A stretch of DNA of 64,000 bases, taken from Pelobates cultripes (taxonomy: Eukaryota; Chordata; Amphibia; Anura; Pelobatidae). Shown here in pieces: positions 46,736 to 58,483 of the stretch (within the stretch, counting starts at the first letter, position 1; each line of letters starts with the position of its first letter). Both the position numbers and the translations under genes were made by a program. The stretch lies in NCBI GenBank assembly GCA_933207985.1, contig OW240915.1:108450792-108514791 (forward strand), given 5' to 3'. The notes under the pieces are model-generated. The model made no database searches. It was not told where the DNA came from and saw nothing but the letters and a program-made list of their open reading frames with translations.

Positions 46736-46776
46736 CCCCCCCCTCCCCCTCCTTTTCGGGCACCCATGACTATAGC

Positions 46777-47651
46777 CACCTTGTTAACTTAAAGTCTGGA
46801 AAGTGCTGGATTCAATCCTTTGATGTGACATTATCCCCTTGATTAAATGGCCATAAACTGACCACGCTGTGATGTAATTTTTCTCATGGTTTTCTGGTAA
46901 CTCCTTAAGAGATGGTGATTATTGAAAATAATGATGAAAACAATTATGAGATAATAATCTATCCATTAACCAAAATTGAATTTTTAACTACCAGGATGAG
47001 GCCATTAATCATTATCATAGTGTATGCTGATCCAATGTCATTGGTCAAATCATATTATGGGTGTGAGTCTTAAAGAGATAAATATCAAAATAGCAACACA
47101 GGGGAACCTGTGACACACTGCATGTACTCCAATCCACACTTTCTATAACAGAGACACCTTCTAAAGTTTCTTTGTCTGCTAAATCTGGACTTAGAAAATG
47201 TCTGTCTTTCACACTTAACTTGTCCCATCTTTAAACACATAACACCATCTTTATTTATCCACTGGACTACGACATCTCCAGAGCAAAAGTGAGTACTACT
47301 ACATAAAGCTTGTTATATATAATGGGTTTATATATAATTGGTTTATTTTTGCTAAACACAAATATACCTGGATGGTCCAGGAATGTTAAAAATATGTATA
47401 AGTTAATACAAATTTAGGTATGGATTATACCGTTGAATTTCACAGGCATAGAGCTAACTGATAGCTCTATACACTATGCAATCAACATTTTACATACTGC
47501 ACTATATAATCTTCCAATGTCCCTTACTCTTGTTGCATATTGCTTACATCAGAGGATTTTTAAAGATGCCATTGCCTTCTCAATCTGTGTACATCCTATC
47601 CTTGACTGGAAAAGAGACACTCTGGTTTGGGTTGTTTGAATGGCCTTCTTC
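46777..47651. other. No recognisable gene
   Basis: AT-rich single-copy-looking sequence between the two hAT-type elements. A TATA-like/AATA-rich stretch followed by a donor-like AAAAGTGAGTAC at about 47284 was considered but does not make an exon I can support. Confidence 0.45.
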
Positions 47652-47778
47652 ACTCTACTCAGGGCTGCCATCAGAAATTTTGGGGCCCCGACACATCTCA
47701 AGGTCTGGGCCCCCCGGTACCTGCACCCGAGTCCGCCAAAAGTGATGCCCCCCCGAGTCCGCCCACAGGAATGCAGTG

Positions 47779-48170
47779 TCTGCAGGGCCGGTGCAAGGAT
47801 TTTTGCCGCCCTAGGCAAAAGTAACGTTTGCCGCCCCCCCATGTGACATCACAATGCCCCACCCATATGCTCTGCCATGTTAACTAACACCAGTGCTGCA
47901 GTGCCGCCGTGTTTACATTAAAAGGCCTGCAGGGACAGGCTAGACACCAGAACCACTATAGTGTCCCTTTAATGTGAGGTAAATTAGAGATTAGTGCCAC
48001 AAATAATATACTAGATTGCCTACTTACAGCCAGATGAGGATGATGATGGGCTCTAGCTGCCGTCTGGCTCCACTGGTCTGGTGTAGAACAGGCTCTCTGG
48101 AGGCGGTTTGTAACTGTGGTCACAAAAATCAATGTTCTGGGATCAACGGGAAGCAGCTCCATTTTTTTTT
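47779..48170. mobile_element. Nested hAT-like fragment within M2
   Basis: Begins CAGGGCCGGTGCAAGGATTT and TTTGCCGCCCTAGGCAAA, a terminus of another hAT-type repeat. Blocks 'CTCAAGGTCTGGG' occur on both sides (about 47698 and 48188), suggesting M2 sequence was duplicated or split around it. A 'CACTATAGTGTCCCTTTAA' MITE end at 47955-47973 is also inside. Confidence 0.5.
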
Positions 48171-48199
48171 AGGGCCCTTTACACAGCTCAAGGTCTGGG

Positions 48200-48507
48200 T
48201 CCCAGGGTCCACCTTCATGTTCCACCAATGAGTTTGTTCACAGGGGGTGGAGTGTGTGTGGGGGGATGTCCTGATGTGTGTAAGGAATGCATTGTGTGAA
48301 TCTGTGTTTGTATGTGTAAGGGCTGCAAGGTGAGTTTGTGGATGTATGGGATGCAGTGTGTGCGTCTGTAAGGGATGCATTGAGTGTGTGTAAGGGGTGC
48401 ATTATGTGTTGCTGTGTGTAAGGGATGCATTGCTTGTGTATGTGTGTCTGTGTGTAATGCATTGTGTATTTTTCTGTGTGCAAGGGGTGCATTGTGTGTG
48501 TGTGATG
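48200..48507. repeat. GT-rich degenerate minisatellite
   Basis: Units built on GTGTGTAAGGGATGCATTG, repeated about ten times with variation, leading straight into the CT tract. Confidence 0.85.
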
Positions 48508-49735
48508 GATGTCAATCTCTCCCCCTCCCCCCTGTCAATTTCCTTCTCCCCCTCCCCCGTCAATTTCCTTCTCCCCCCTCCAATTTCCTTCTTCTCCCCC
48601 TCCCCCTCTCTCCAATTTCCTTATTCTCCCCTCCTCTCCTACTTCTCCCCCCCTCTCCAATTTCCTTCTTGTCCCCCTTCCTCCAATTTCCTTCTTCTCC
48701 CCCTCCCTCTCCAATTTCTTTCTTCTCCCCCCTCCCTCTCCAATTTCCTTCTTATCCCCCCCTCAATTTCCTTCTTCCCCCACCCTCAATTTCCTTCTTC
48801 TCCCCTCCCTCTCCAACTTCCTTCTTCTCCCCTCAAATTTCTTTTCTCCCCTCAAATTTCCTTCTTCTCCCCCCCCTCCAATTTCCTTCTTCTCTCCACC
48901 TCCAACTTCCTTCTTCTCCCCCCCTTCCTTCTTCTACCACCTCATTTCTTTCTTCTCCCCCCTCCCTCTCCAACTTCCTTCTTCTCCCCCCCTCCAGTTT
49001 CCCTATTTCTCCCCCTCCTCTCAGCTTCCTTCTTCTCCCCCATCCAATTTCCTTTTCTCCCCCTCAATTTCAGCTTCTTCTCCCCCCTCCACTCTCATTG
49101 TTTCTCCCCCTCATTTCCTTCCCTCCCCCCCTCAGTTTCCTTCCTCCCCCCCCCCCTCCTCAATTTCCTTCCTCTCCCCCCTCAAATTTCCTCCCTCCCC
49201 CAATTTCCTTCTTCTCCCCCTCCATCCCTCAAATTTCCTTCCTCCCCCTCAAATTTCCTTCCTCCTGCCCCTCCCTCCCTCAGATTTCCTTCCTCTCCCC
49301 CTCAATTCCTTCCCCCCTCAGGTTTCCTTCCCTCTGCCCCTCCCTCCTCAAATTTCCTTCCTCTCCCCTCAAATTTCCTTCGATTTCCTTCCTCCTACCC
49401 CTCGGCTCCCTCAAATTTCCTTCCTCCCCCTCAATTTCCTTCCTCCCCCCTCAAGTTTCCTTCCTCTCCCACCTTCCTCCTCATTTCTCCTCCTCCTCCC
49501 TCCAGTTTCCTTCCTCCCCCCCTCAAATTTCCTTCCTCTCCCCCCTCCTCAAATTTCCTTCCCCCTCCTCAAGATTTCCTTCCTCTCCCCCCCCTCAGAG
49601 TTTCCTTCCTCCTCCCCCTCAAATTTCCTTCCCTCTCTCCCCCTCAAATTTCCTTCCTTCCCCCCTTGAATTTCCTTCCTCTCCCCCCACCTCCTTCCCT
49701 TCCTTAAATTTCTTTCCTCCCCCTCCCTCTCCCCC
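48508..49735. repeat. 1.2-kb homopyrimidine minisatellite
   Basis: The plus strand is almost all C and T in units of about 20-25 bp around CAATTTCCTTCTTCTCCCC, changing gradually to AAATTTCCTTCCTCCCCC. The only regular purines are the AA of the unit. The open frames of 386-465 codons over it are low-complexity artefacts. Confidence 0.95.
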
Positions 49736-49773
49736 TGACACCCAGAGGGCAGGCGCACGAGGGAGCACTCACC

Positions 49774-49903
49774 CTGGCTGAGTGCTTCCTCTTCAGCTCC
49801 CTCGCGCGCCGCGTACTGATGCCGGAGCAGGAAGATGACGTCATCTTCCAGTGCTGGCATCAGTGCGGTGCGCGAGGGAGCTGAAGAGGAAGCACTCAGC
49901 CAG
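49774..49903. repeat. Large near-perfect palindrome centred on TGACGTCA
   Basis: Left arm from CTGGCTGAGTGCTTCCTCTT, right arm ending AAGAGGAAGCACTCAGCCAG; the centre is AAGATGACGTCATCTT. Small mismatches lie near the GATGCC blocks. A degenerate relative is at about 53690-53830. Confidence 0.9.
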
Positions 49904-50184
49904 GGAGAGTGCACCCTTGCGCGTCCGCCCGCCGGGTGTCAGCAGGGCCAGCCTCTGGGGGGCCCAGAGGTGACCGGCTGCTGGGCCCCCCAGGAGAAGA
50001 GGCTGGCCCAGTGGGTACATACCGGAGTCGCAGGGCTCCCTGCGACCCGGTATGTACACCACTCAATGTCGGGCCCGGACGACCTGAGCAGTCCGGGCCC
50101 CCCAGGACCGCCGGGCCCATGACAACCATTACGGCCCTGACTCTACTAATACTAATACTAAAGTGCTAGACACCTACTACCTTT

Positions 50185-50625
50185 CATTCACCTTTTTATC
50201 ATGGCCAGCATTAAGTTTTTTCATCAATTTGAGCTATAGTCTATTTCTGTGTGTTTGAAGCAGAAAAGCGAACCTTTGCCCTGCAATTGCATCAATGAGT
50301 CTTGGGTGCTCATGACCCCGATGCCGGATCACCAGTAATTCACCACATTTGGTAAGTACTAACCACTGTATATTTGGAGCACCCACAAAACTTTTTTGGA
50401 GATGCTCTGACCCAGTCGCTTTGCCATCACTATTTGGCCTTTGTCAAAGTCACTCAGATGTTTTCATTTGCCAACTTGTCTTGCTTCCAACACATGGAAT
50501 TCAAGAGCTCACTGTTCATTTGCTGCTTAATATATCTCACCCCTTGACAGATGTAATTGTAACAATATAATCAAGGTTATTCAACTCACCAATCAGTGGT
50601 TTAATGTTGTGGCTGATCAGTACGT
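50185..50625 (-). mobile_element. Tc1-like transposon remnant
   Basis: Minus strand, related to 37519-37869: the block 'AGTGACTTTGACAAAGGCC' and 'CCAAATAGTGATGGCAAAGC' encode the same SDFDKGQIVMAK start. Several frame breaks. No catalytic domain. Confidence 0.65.
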
Positions 50626-50863
50626 ATTGAGAACTGAGTGCTGGGATGAAGAACATGTGAGAGGATTAGAAAATATATGGGGGAATATGTTATGTTAATT
50701 ACTGTGTTATTCATTTACAATACTGTTTTCTTAGATATAACTTCAATATTTGGTACATGATTTTTGAAAATGCTTTTCAGTCCAAGTCCAACCAACATTT
50801 TCATATTTTTTATTTATTAGATAACATGCTATTTCTGTATACTGAAATGCAAAATAAATTTAA

Positions 50864-51409
50864 AGGATCACTATAGGGTCAGGAACACAAACATGTATTC
50901 CTGACCCTGTAGTGTTAAAACCACCATCTAGCCCCACTGGGTCCCTAATGCATCCATAAATATAGCAAAATCTTACTGTATTCAAGCCAGAAGCTGTAGA
51001 TCTGCATGCTGTTTGCCAAAAAAAAAAAAAAAAACAAGCAGTCTGCTGACATCATCAGAAGTGGTAGCCTGATCCAATCACAGTGCTTCCCCATAGGATT
51101 GGCTGAGACTGACAAGGAGGCAGATCAGGGGCCAATCAGCATCTCCTCATAGAGATGAATTGAAACAATGAATCTCTATGAGGAAAGTTCAGTGTCTGCA
51201 TGCAGAGGGAGGAGATACTGAATGTTTGGATGCATTTTAGGCAGCCATGACCCAGGAAGGATCTGTAACAGCTATCTGAGGAGTGGCCAGTGATGTTATA
51301 ACTTTTCTCTGAAAAGACAGTGTTTACAGCAAAGAGCCTGAAGGTAATGATTCTACTCACCAGAAGAAATTCAATAAGCTGTAGTTGTTCTGGGGACTAT
51401 AGTGTCCCT
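50864..51409. mobile_element. TTAA-flanked MITE, complete
   Basis: 546 bp, starting AGGATCACTATAG and ending CTATAGTGTCCCT, with TTAA at 50860-50863 and 51410-51413. The left end has the hairpin GGGTCAGGAACAC...GTATTCCTGACCC. It is the best preserved member of the family seen at 6014 and 7168. No coding sequence. Confidence 0.9.
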
Positions 51410-52538
51410 TTAAACATTATGTTCCAGGACACTCAAAATATTGAGATTCTAGGGTTGTTGTTGTTTTGTTTTTTTTTGCAAACCATTTGGTGTTGAAGAG
51501 GTTCTTACATGGGGAAAGGTGTTTTCTAACAAATATAGGAAACCCTGTTAAAATAAATCATTCATACTTACCTGTCAAATTCTTTATTTTTGTGTTGATG
51601 AAATAATATTAATGACAGCTATTGATGCTGCTGTTTCTAAAATTTTCTGTGGATCAGTTTTCCTCTGATCAGCAGACTTTGTTTGTCGTGGCACTGAGCA
51701 TTTTGACATAACATTTCAGTGATGCCAAAAATAGTGAGCATTGAGCCATAGTAAATCAATGTTTGTTGGAATATTACAATTTTTCAGAAGGCAAATGGGT
51801 CCAGTTTGTCTGATAACACTGTTGGGGTTCATCCACTAAATACTACATTGTAGTACATTATGGTAGAAAAAAAATAGCAAAATTTACACAAAAAGTGCTG
51901 ATTTGGAAAAATTATCCAACTCGGCTTCAGTCACAGCTCTGACCATTTTATATTTATTTATTATTTATTACTGGTATTTATAAAGTGCCAACAGATTTCG
52001 CAGCGCTGCAGATCAGTTTCTTATTCAAAAAGGTTTTAGAGGTTTTAACTTTTAATTGCTGTTTTGGATCTGTGTATTTTAAATAGCCCACTTTGCAAAT
52101 ACTTGCAAGTATGGTAAAATTAATTGTTATTAGTCATTAAAAACTCAGTTTTGTCTGTGTACCATAAGTACCATAACAGAGAATAAGACTGTCTATATTG
52201 CAGGACCCTGATCTTAGTTGTTAAGGTACATAAATCAGTTAAAAAAAATTTAAGTAGTTGTTTTGTTTAATTGTTTGTAACACTGGAGGCATCAAAGGTC
52301 AGCAGAATGAGAAATTAGCTCACAGCTTACTTCCAAGAATAAAACACACCACGATTTAGAAGAGTAGACAAGAATAAAGAGAGGGTTTGTTTTTGATCCA
52401 AAAGCTACTCTTACAAAATATATGATTGCAGAACAAACATTACATATGCAAACCGTGCCCACCTTTAAACTTTAACAATTCGGTCTTTAATAACACAAAG
52501 ATTTTTAATGATTCCTCCTGGATATATTTATTTTTCAG
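51410..52538. other. AT-rich DNA with an L2 tail
   Basis: 51950-52015 is an L2 3' tail on the minus strand (inverse 'GCAGCGCTGCGAAATCTG', then 'TTGGCACTTTATAAATACC'). No exon seen in the rest. Confidence 0.5.
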
Positions 52539-52546
52539 ATGTGTGC

Positions 52547-53147
52547 CAGGGCTGGATTGGGACAAAAATTAGGCCTGGTCATTTAAAGGCAGGGCAATCC
52601 TAGGAAGGGCATATCTAGACAGGGTGCATTTTGCATCATCACCAATGACATATGTGCCTCCCCAGTGGGCATATCTGTTCGATGCCTCTCAAGGTCTGAG
52701 GAGATCTCTATATGTGGGGGATTAGGGGATGTTTTGAATGGGGCGGGGGAGGTTATGTGTGGAAGGGTGACATAGGACTGCAGAATGTGAGAAAAGGGCA
52801 TGGGGCTGCAGGGTGTGAGATTGGGACATGGGGATGCAGAGTGTGAGAGGGGACATGGGGCTGCAGGTTATGAGAGGGGACATTAGGTTGCAGGGTGTGA
52901 GAGGGGGACATGGGGCTGCAGGGCGTGAGAGGGGGACATGGGGCTGCAGGGCATGAGAGGGGGACATGGGGCTGCAAGGTGCGACAGGGGGACATGATCT
53001 TTGATCTCCCCATCAGCCATGTAGCTGCCTCTTTGGACTCAGACAGCACCAACCCTAAAAGGCCAGCAGGGGAGATTCATTGATCTCCCTTGTGGGCCTT
53101 GGCCCACGGCCATTAGCCAGATTTTCCCAATGGCCAGTCAGGTCCTA
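52547..53147. mobile_element. hAT-type element with internal minisatellite (element M3)
   Basis: Starts CAGGGCTGGATTGGGAC and ends GGCCAGTCAGGTCCTA. The flanks ATGTGTGC (52539-52546) and ATGTGTGT (53148-53155) match at 7 of 8 bases, as an 8-bp target duplication with one change would. It contains the GA-rich array 52770-53000. Confidence 0.7.
52770..53000. repeat. About 29-bp G-rich minisatellite
   Basis: About eight units of GGGACATGGGGCTGCAGGGT plus GTGAGAG-like ends, with small differences. Confidence 0.95.
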
Positions 53148-53489
53148 ATGTGTGTCTTTTTTACACCAACTGTCCCACAGAGGAAAAAAAATGTTTTCCT
53201 TTATTTATCTACATTAATAGTCAATCTGTTTTCAGGCTTTTTTGAAGTTTGTAGCATGGCAGCTGTTATTATCGCTGCAATGTGAATTCCAGGAGTTATA
53301 AAAAGCATAATTTGCTAACGAAATTACCATATTTTTCCATGTATAAGAATGTTTTAAGTCTAAAATTATATTCTAAATATTTTAAGTCTAAAAAATACAC
53401 AGAATGTCACTGCAGTAGTTTAAAAAACAAAACCACTTGTGAATATAACCTAAGCCAAGATGGCGCCTACCGCATTTTCAGTGTGCCAC

Positions 53490-53890
53490 GGCCAGTGGTG
53501 TATCTACCATGAGGCTGACAAGGCATTTGCTTTGGGCTGCACTTTCAGGGGGGGTTGGAAAAAAAGCCACCCCCCAAACGCCCTGGCAAATGCCTTGTTA
53601 ACCTCTTGTCCTGGGGAGACCTGGAGCTGGCTGGCCACCTTATTGCCCCCCGAGGCTGGCATATACCTGATGTTCGAGGGGGGCGGCGAGGGAGCACTCT
53701 CCCCTGAGTTCTTCCCTGGTCAGCTCCCTTGCGCGCACCGCAGTGATGCCGGAGCCAGACTATGACGTCACTCCGGCCCTTGCACTACTAAAAAGTGCAC
53801 AAGAGAGCTGAGCAGGAGGATCAGAGCTCCCTCGCTGCCCATCTCCACTCTACACCTGCCAGCCCAACTGCCTGCCGAGCTGCAGCCAGC
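53490..53890. mobile_element. hAT-like repeat, left end and body
   Basis: Starts CAGTGGTGTATCTACCATG and continues with GACAAGGCATTTGC. Its body contains a decayed form of the M2 palindrome (CTCCCTTGCGCGCACCGCAG, TGATGCCGGAGCC, TGACGTCA). No right terminus found. Confidence 0.55.
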
Positions 53891-54585
53891 AGCTTTTCAA
53901 GTCATCATATGTAACCTGGTGACCATCACATGTCATAAACAGCTAGTGCCTGCTCTGCATTTTGACCCTAAAAGTACTGCAAATAGCCAAACAATTCTGA
54001 CTAGATTAATTAGAAGAGGATTTGCATTGAACACACTAATTTATAGTGAGGACAGAGCTGAGAGCTGATGATCTGAACTGTGGTTAATTTTTTGTGAGTA
54101 TCTGTCTTATTTTAGATTCTTTTTTTCTTGCCATTTAATATATTTATAAGGTCTGGTGAGCCCTTGTTTTGAGTGTCCTGGAACAATGATAGCTAATCCC
54201 TAGAAAAGGGATCTTGAGAATGTTCCGATAGGACATCTTTGAGCCAGTAACACCATCAATGAATGTGGTTAGCTAGAGTTCCATAAGTGATGTAAATTAG
54301 TTCCTCAATTACTTTTATTTGATATGCCCTAGAAAGTCACACCAATCAAAATGTTACAAAATGTATTCCTACATTAACTGTCACACACTAATTTTGTCTT
54401 ATTGCTTTTATAAAGCAGCCTAACTTGTCTCTAGTATGACAAACTAATTAATACTATTAAATATTATCTTTGAATATTATAGTTAAACTTAAGTTACATC
54501 ATTATAAGTGACTGAAGGTGATTTAAATAGTGTCTCGTTAAAATATATTGAAAGATTATTCCTATTAAGGGGAATGGTTTCCTCT
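53891..54585. other. No recognisable gene
   Basis: AT-rich, no repeat end or exon recognised. Confidence 0.45.
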
Positions 54586-54971
54586 AAAAGAGATTGTAAC
54601 TACGGCATAAGAAAAAAAACTATTGGATCTTTAAATAACAATGTCATCGGTTGAATTGCATGTTTTGCAAGTAGTGAGCTCCCCATCCCTGAACCATCAA
54701 TTAGGCTGTATGTGTTTCACATATTGATCTACATATACTAGCTCACATTGTAGCAGATTAAAAAATCTATATATTGGCAACATTTAGAGAACGGTTTCAC
54801 AAAATGAATGACAATCTCTGTCTAAGTCATATTGGATAGTTCAAAAGTGATCAATTCTTACTGGCTAAATGGGCAATCAATGTCCTATTGTGAAACTATG
54901 CAATTCAACTGATGACATTTTAATTTAAAGATCCAATAGATTTTTCTTATGCCGGAGTTACAATCTCTTTT
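54586..54971. repeat. Fold-back element with about 80-bp arms
   Basis: 54586-54666 and 54893-54971 are inverted copies differing at a few positions, separated by about 225 bp. A (CT)n(AT)n microsatellite begins directly at the right end (54972). No target duplication identified. Confidence 0.85.
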
Positions 54972-54973
54972 AA

Positions 54974-55010
<37 letters not shown>

Positions 55011-55136
55011 GTATTTATAACGTCATTCTAAAGATATTTTGAATTTAATATATATGTATATTAATATCAAAATACAGTTAGAACAAATTAAAACTGCTAT
55101 ATACTTTTTTTAAATGTATTTTTATTTTTTTCAATG

Positions 55137-55139
<3 letters not shown>

Positions 55140-55231
<92 letters not shown>
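55140..55231. repeat. Long (TA)n microsatellite
   Basis: About 46 uninterrupted TA units, the longest dinucleotide run in the window. Confidence 0.95.
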
Positions 55232-55233
<2 letters not shown>

Positions 55234-55448
55234 CAAGTACTTTTATTTACTTTATTAAACTTTTTGTTAACTCAGACATTAGGGGGACTGCCACTGCATA
55301 AGCCACCTATTGAACCTAATCTCAAAAGGGGCACTAGTAGATTATTTAAAGAAATAATCCAGGCGCAATAACCACTACAGCTCTCTGTAGTGGTTATGGT
55401 GCCAGGAGTGCTGTGATGCCCTCCAAGGGTAAGTAGTCAAACTTTTTA

Positions 55449-56110
55449 ACCCCTTAAGGACTGAGCCAAATGTACACGTTGTGATCAAAACAAAACGTAG
55501 ACAAAACCTGGAATTTGCGCTATATGTCTGTTCAGGCGTAATTCACCTCTTTCATATTATGTGCACCCGCACTTATTATATATCATTATATTCAGGGGAA
55601 ACAGGGCTTTCGTTTAACATCACATATTTATATATGAAACATAATTTAATATGAATAAAATATAAAAATATGGTAGAAAATAAGAATTTAAAAAAGTTTT
55701 TTAGTTCTACGTGACATTTTAACTGTGAATGTCATAATACTGTTTGCTTTTACTGCAATAAAATACACATATTTGTATTCAGCAATGTCTCACGTGTAAA
55801 ATAGTACCCCCTATGTACGGGTTTCATGGGGTTTTGAGAAGTTACAGGGTCAAATACAGCATGTTACATTTTTCAGTTTTTTACATTGGAATTCGCCAGA
55901 TTAGTTACGTAGCCTTTGAGACCGTATGGAAGCCCAGGAATGAGAATTACCCCCATGATGGCATACCATTTGCAATAGTAGACAATCCAAGGTATTGCAT
56001 ATGGGGTATGTCCAGTCTTTTTTAGTAGCCACTTGGTTACAAACACTGGCTAAAGTTAGTGTTAATATTTGTTTGTGTGTGAAAAATGCAAAAAACTAAT
56101 TTGAACGCGA
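55449..56110. mobile_element. Dispersed repeat beginning CCCCTTAAGGAC
   Basis: Begins AACCCCTTAAGGACTGAGCC, the same terminus as the small MITE at 34860, then has a body ending near AAAAAACTAATTTGAACGCG. The block 'AGACAATCCAAGGTATTGC' and 'ATATGGGGTATGTCCAGTC' is familiar to me from frog repeats. No right terminus. An open frame at 55813-56025 is not a known protein. Confidence 0.55.
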
Positions 56111-56149
56111 AATAAATTAAATTAAATATAGGCGGACTTGAAACAGAAA

Positions 56150-56480
56150 ACCACACCCCCAACCAATAGGAGAATGGGAGGTGAGGTGCCAGATACTTAA
56201 AAGGATGGGCTGAACACTGACGTCGTCAGAAGAAGCCTGGGGAGGCAAGTGAAACGTGTCACGCATGACGTCATCGAGAGTTGGTCCCAAGTTGTCACGT
56301 GATCAGAACAGTGCCGAACCCAGAAGTGACTACAAGCTGCTGCCATTTGTGTTATATTTCTGCTTGCCGAGTTGTGGGTTTATTGCTGGCAAACCCAGCA
56401 CTTAAGTGTAATATTTTATGTTAATAAATAGTGCTAAGATTTTATTCAATTTGGGGTCCTTGCCTCTCTAGCCCTCATAT
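56150..56480 (+). mobile_element. Probable Penelope-like terminal sequence
   Basis: Contains 'GACGTCGTCAGAAGAAGCC', 'GTGAAACGTGTCACGC' and 'TTAATAAATAGTGC', the 'GAAGAAG...GAAACG...TAATAAA' order of Penelope-like ends. A similar 'CTGAAACGTGACACATC' lies at 56895. No reverse transcriptase found. Confidence 0.45.
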
Positions 56481-58483
56481 ACTGCATAGAAGCAATAGAT
56501 ACATATCTGATGGAATGGAGACATGCTTCCTAATATAAGCTGTGGGTAATATTCCTCTCAAGTGGAGCTATTCAAACCCAGAGCGAGGGGTGATAGGGCT
56601 CTGGTACATGTGAGTTTTCTCCCAGACATACTCCTGTATTTCTTTTTTGGTGTTAACAGATAGACTGCACTATATTTTTTTATGACTTATTACAGATTGT
56701 ACATGTGATATACAGTACTTATTGCAGTTGATAGCGGGCTCCGTATTTTGGTATTATTTTCTATTGTGTGTCACGCAGTGTCACTTTGGGGGAGTGCAGC
56801 TGTACTGTATATATTTTTATTCTCAAGCGCTTTTAGATCCTTTTTGTTTTTTTCCATTGATAAGGGGATCTGAAAAAAAAAGGCATTATAACGTCTGAAA
56901 CGTGACACATCTCTGTGCTCACTTGCATATCAAGCTGGGGGCTGTGAGATAGTTAGGCAGACATGTCTTCTTGAGTTTCTGATAATATATATTCCAGTAG
57001 TAGTGGAAAAGTAGCACAAGTAACATAACTATAAGACTGAAGCCTCTTTCCCATTACAGTTAGGCTACGCTAAATGGTCTGATTTGATCAAGCTGCGTAC
57101 CTCAGCTGTGATCAACAGATACACAGCATATTATACCAGAGAGTACGAAAGAAAAGTAAAAGGAGATATCTAGCTATCACTATATCCTTATAGTTAAGGA
57201 CTACTTCTAGAACTTGAAGTCTCTCAGAGAGCTGTATACTCTCAGAGAGACATCTATTTCTATACCATAATCAGACTCACAAGGTAGAAACCTGCCATAC
57301 CGATCTACTTACACAAAATCTGTCAACTAGCGATACCTATTGAGATGAAGATATCTAATACCCCCCTCTGGACTAAACTTAGTTCATAATTATAGGAGAA
57401 CAAACATAACTGACAGGAACAATAAAATAAAGGAAAAAGAGGGAAAGATAAACAGCAAAAATACATCAAATACATGGGGGGATGTTGCTATCCTATATAC
57501 AGCCCAATATGTGCAAATGTTCAATTAGATCTTATTGAATAAATCCACATACAAACTCCACATACAATATTCTCAATAACATAGGGAACTCGAGAATCTG
57601 TTACAAGATACTTTGTCCAAAAACCTCATATTGAAAAATGAATTAAATTTTATGTATACCAGTGCCAACTAATTAGCCATGTTTTATTACTTGCCTAATG
57701 TTCACAAACAGCAGAAGAATATAGCTGGTAGACCTACAGTATCAGCGAGAGGCAATCTCATGCAGAACTCCAGTGTTTACATTCATCCCATTCTACTTGT
57801 TTGGTGATGAATCAAAAGTCATATTGCCGATTCACCAAATAAACATTGTTGGAATTGTCTCAGATTAAAGTCCCCCGGTGCATTACTCTGCAGTTTGAAT
57901 GTAGAGGGTGATATAGTTCCATCCCATGTCACTTGGGAATACATTACACAATGTATTTTTTTGGCATATAGAAGCTCACGCTACCAGTCACATAATAAAT
58001 GTATGGCCAATCTTTTGACATTTGTCCTTACACATAATTTCTTCATTTTCAATAATGTGAGGGGAAACACAATGCGAATGACTTGTGCCCTCTCATTTAT
58101 GAACATGCACATGGGTTTTCCCAACCAGATGGTCCATTATACATGATGCATTCAAACCTGGAAATGTTAAATATTTGACATGTTCCTTATTTGGACTGGA
58201 AGATCTGAAGATTTTGTCTGTTCTCACTGGCCAACTAATAATAAGGCCATTCTGACACCATGCTCTTTTATACTGTGATATTTTCCTCTATATTCTCCTG
58301 CTGATTTAGAAATTTGAGCACTGCTATTTTGTATGTATATTTTTTAATATTTTAGTTTGGCTGATACAGTTTTGCCAATTGTGGCAGATTATAGGCAACG
58401 GTAGTTTCATTTCTTTGGAGACTCTCCTGTTATATTTTCTTTCACATATTTATACCACAAAATATTTAATGAAAATGTCTTAC
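56481..58483. other. Unassigned DNA next to the minus-strand NPSR1 exon
   Basis: AT-rich with no repeat end or additional NPSR1 exon recognised. The plus-strand frame at 57895-58146 has no known domain. If the gene reads on the minus strand here, this is the downstream intron. Confidence 0.45.

Larger units (their letters stand above)
44728..46768. mobile_element. hAT-type element with internal minisatellite (element M1)
   Basis: Starts CATGGGCGTCTGCAGG and ends GGCACCCATG (inverse CATGGGTGCC). The exact 8-bp target duplication ACTATAGC lies at 44720-44727 and 46769-46776. Inside are MITE pieces (44870-45530) and the CT-rich array at 45536-46735. No transposase is present. The termini resemble those of the element at 59451-62448 (CATAGGCGTG). 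Confidence 0.8.
47660..50139. mobile_element. hAT-type element with internal minisatellite (element M2)
   Basis: Starts CAGGGCTGCCATCAG and ends GATGG-free CATTACGGCCCTG (inverse CAGGGCCGTAATG), the CAGGG terminus typical of hAT. The exact 8-bp target duplication ACTCTACT is at 47652-47659 and 50140-50147. It holds a nested repeat start at 47779 (CAGGGCCGGTGCAAGG), the CT tract and a large palindrome. No transposase. Confidence 0.85.

Noticed and set aside
47040..47300. Promoter-like region with a first-exon-like segment and donor AAAAGTGAGTAC
   Set aside because: No coding sequence or conserved gene can be linked to it and such motifs are common by chance.
48384..49781. Open frames of 386-465 codons rich in Pro, Ser and Phe
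   Set aside because: They lie over the homopyrimidine array in three frames at once; no domain, no splice context. Composition artefact.
57895..58146. 83-codon plus-strand frame near the NPSR1 exon
   Set aside because: No recognisable domain, no splice-site framing, wrong strand for the neighbouring exon.
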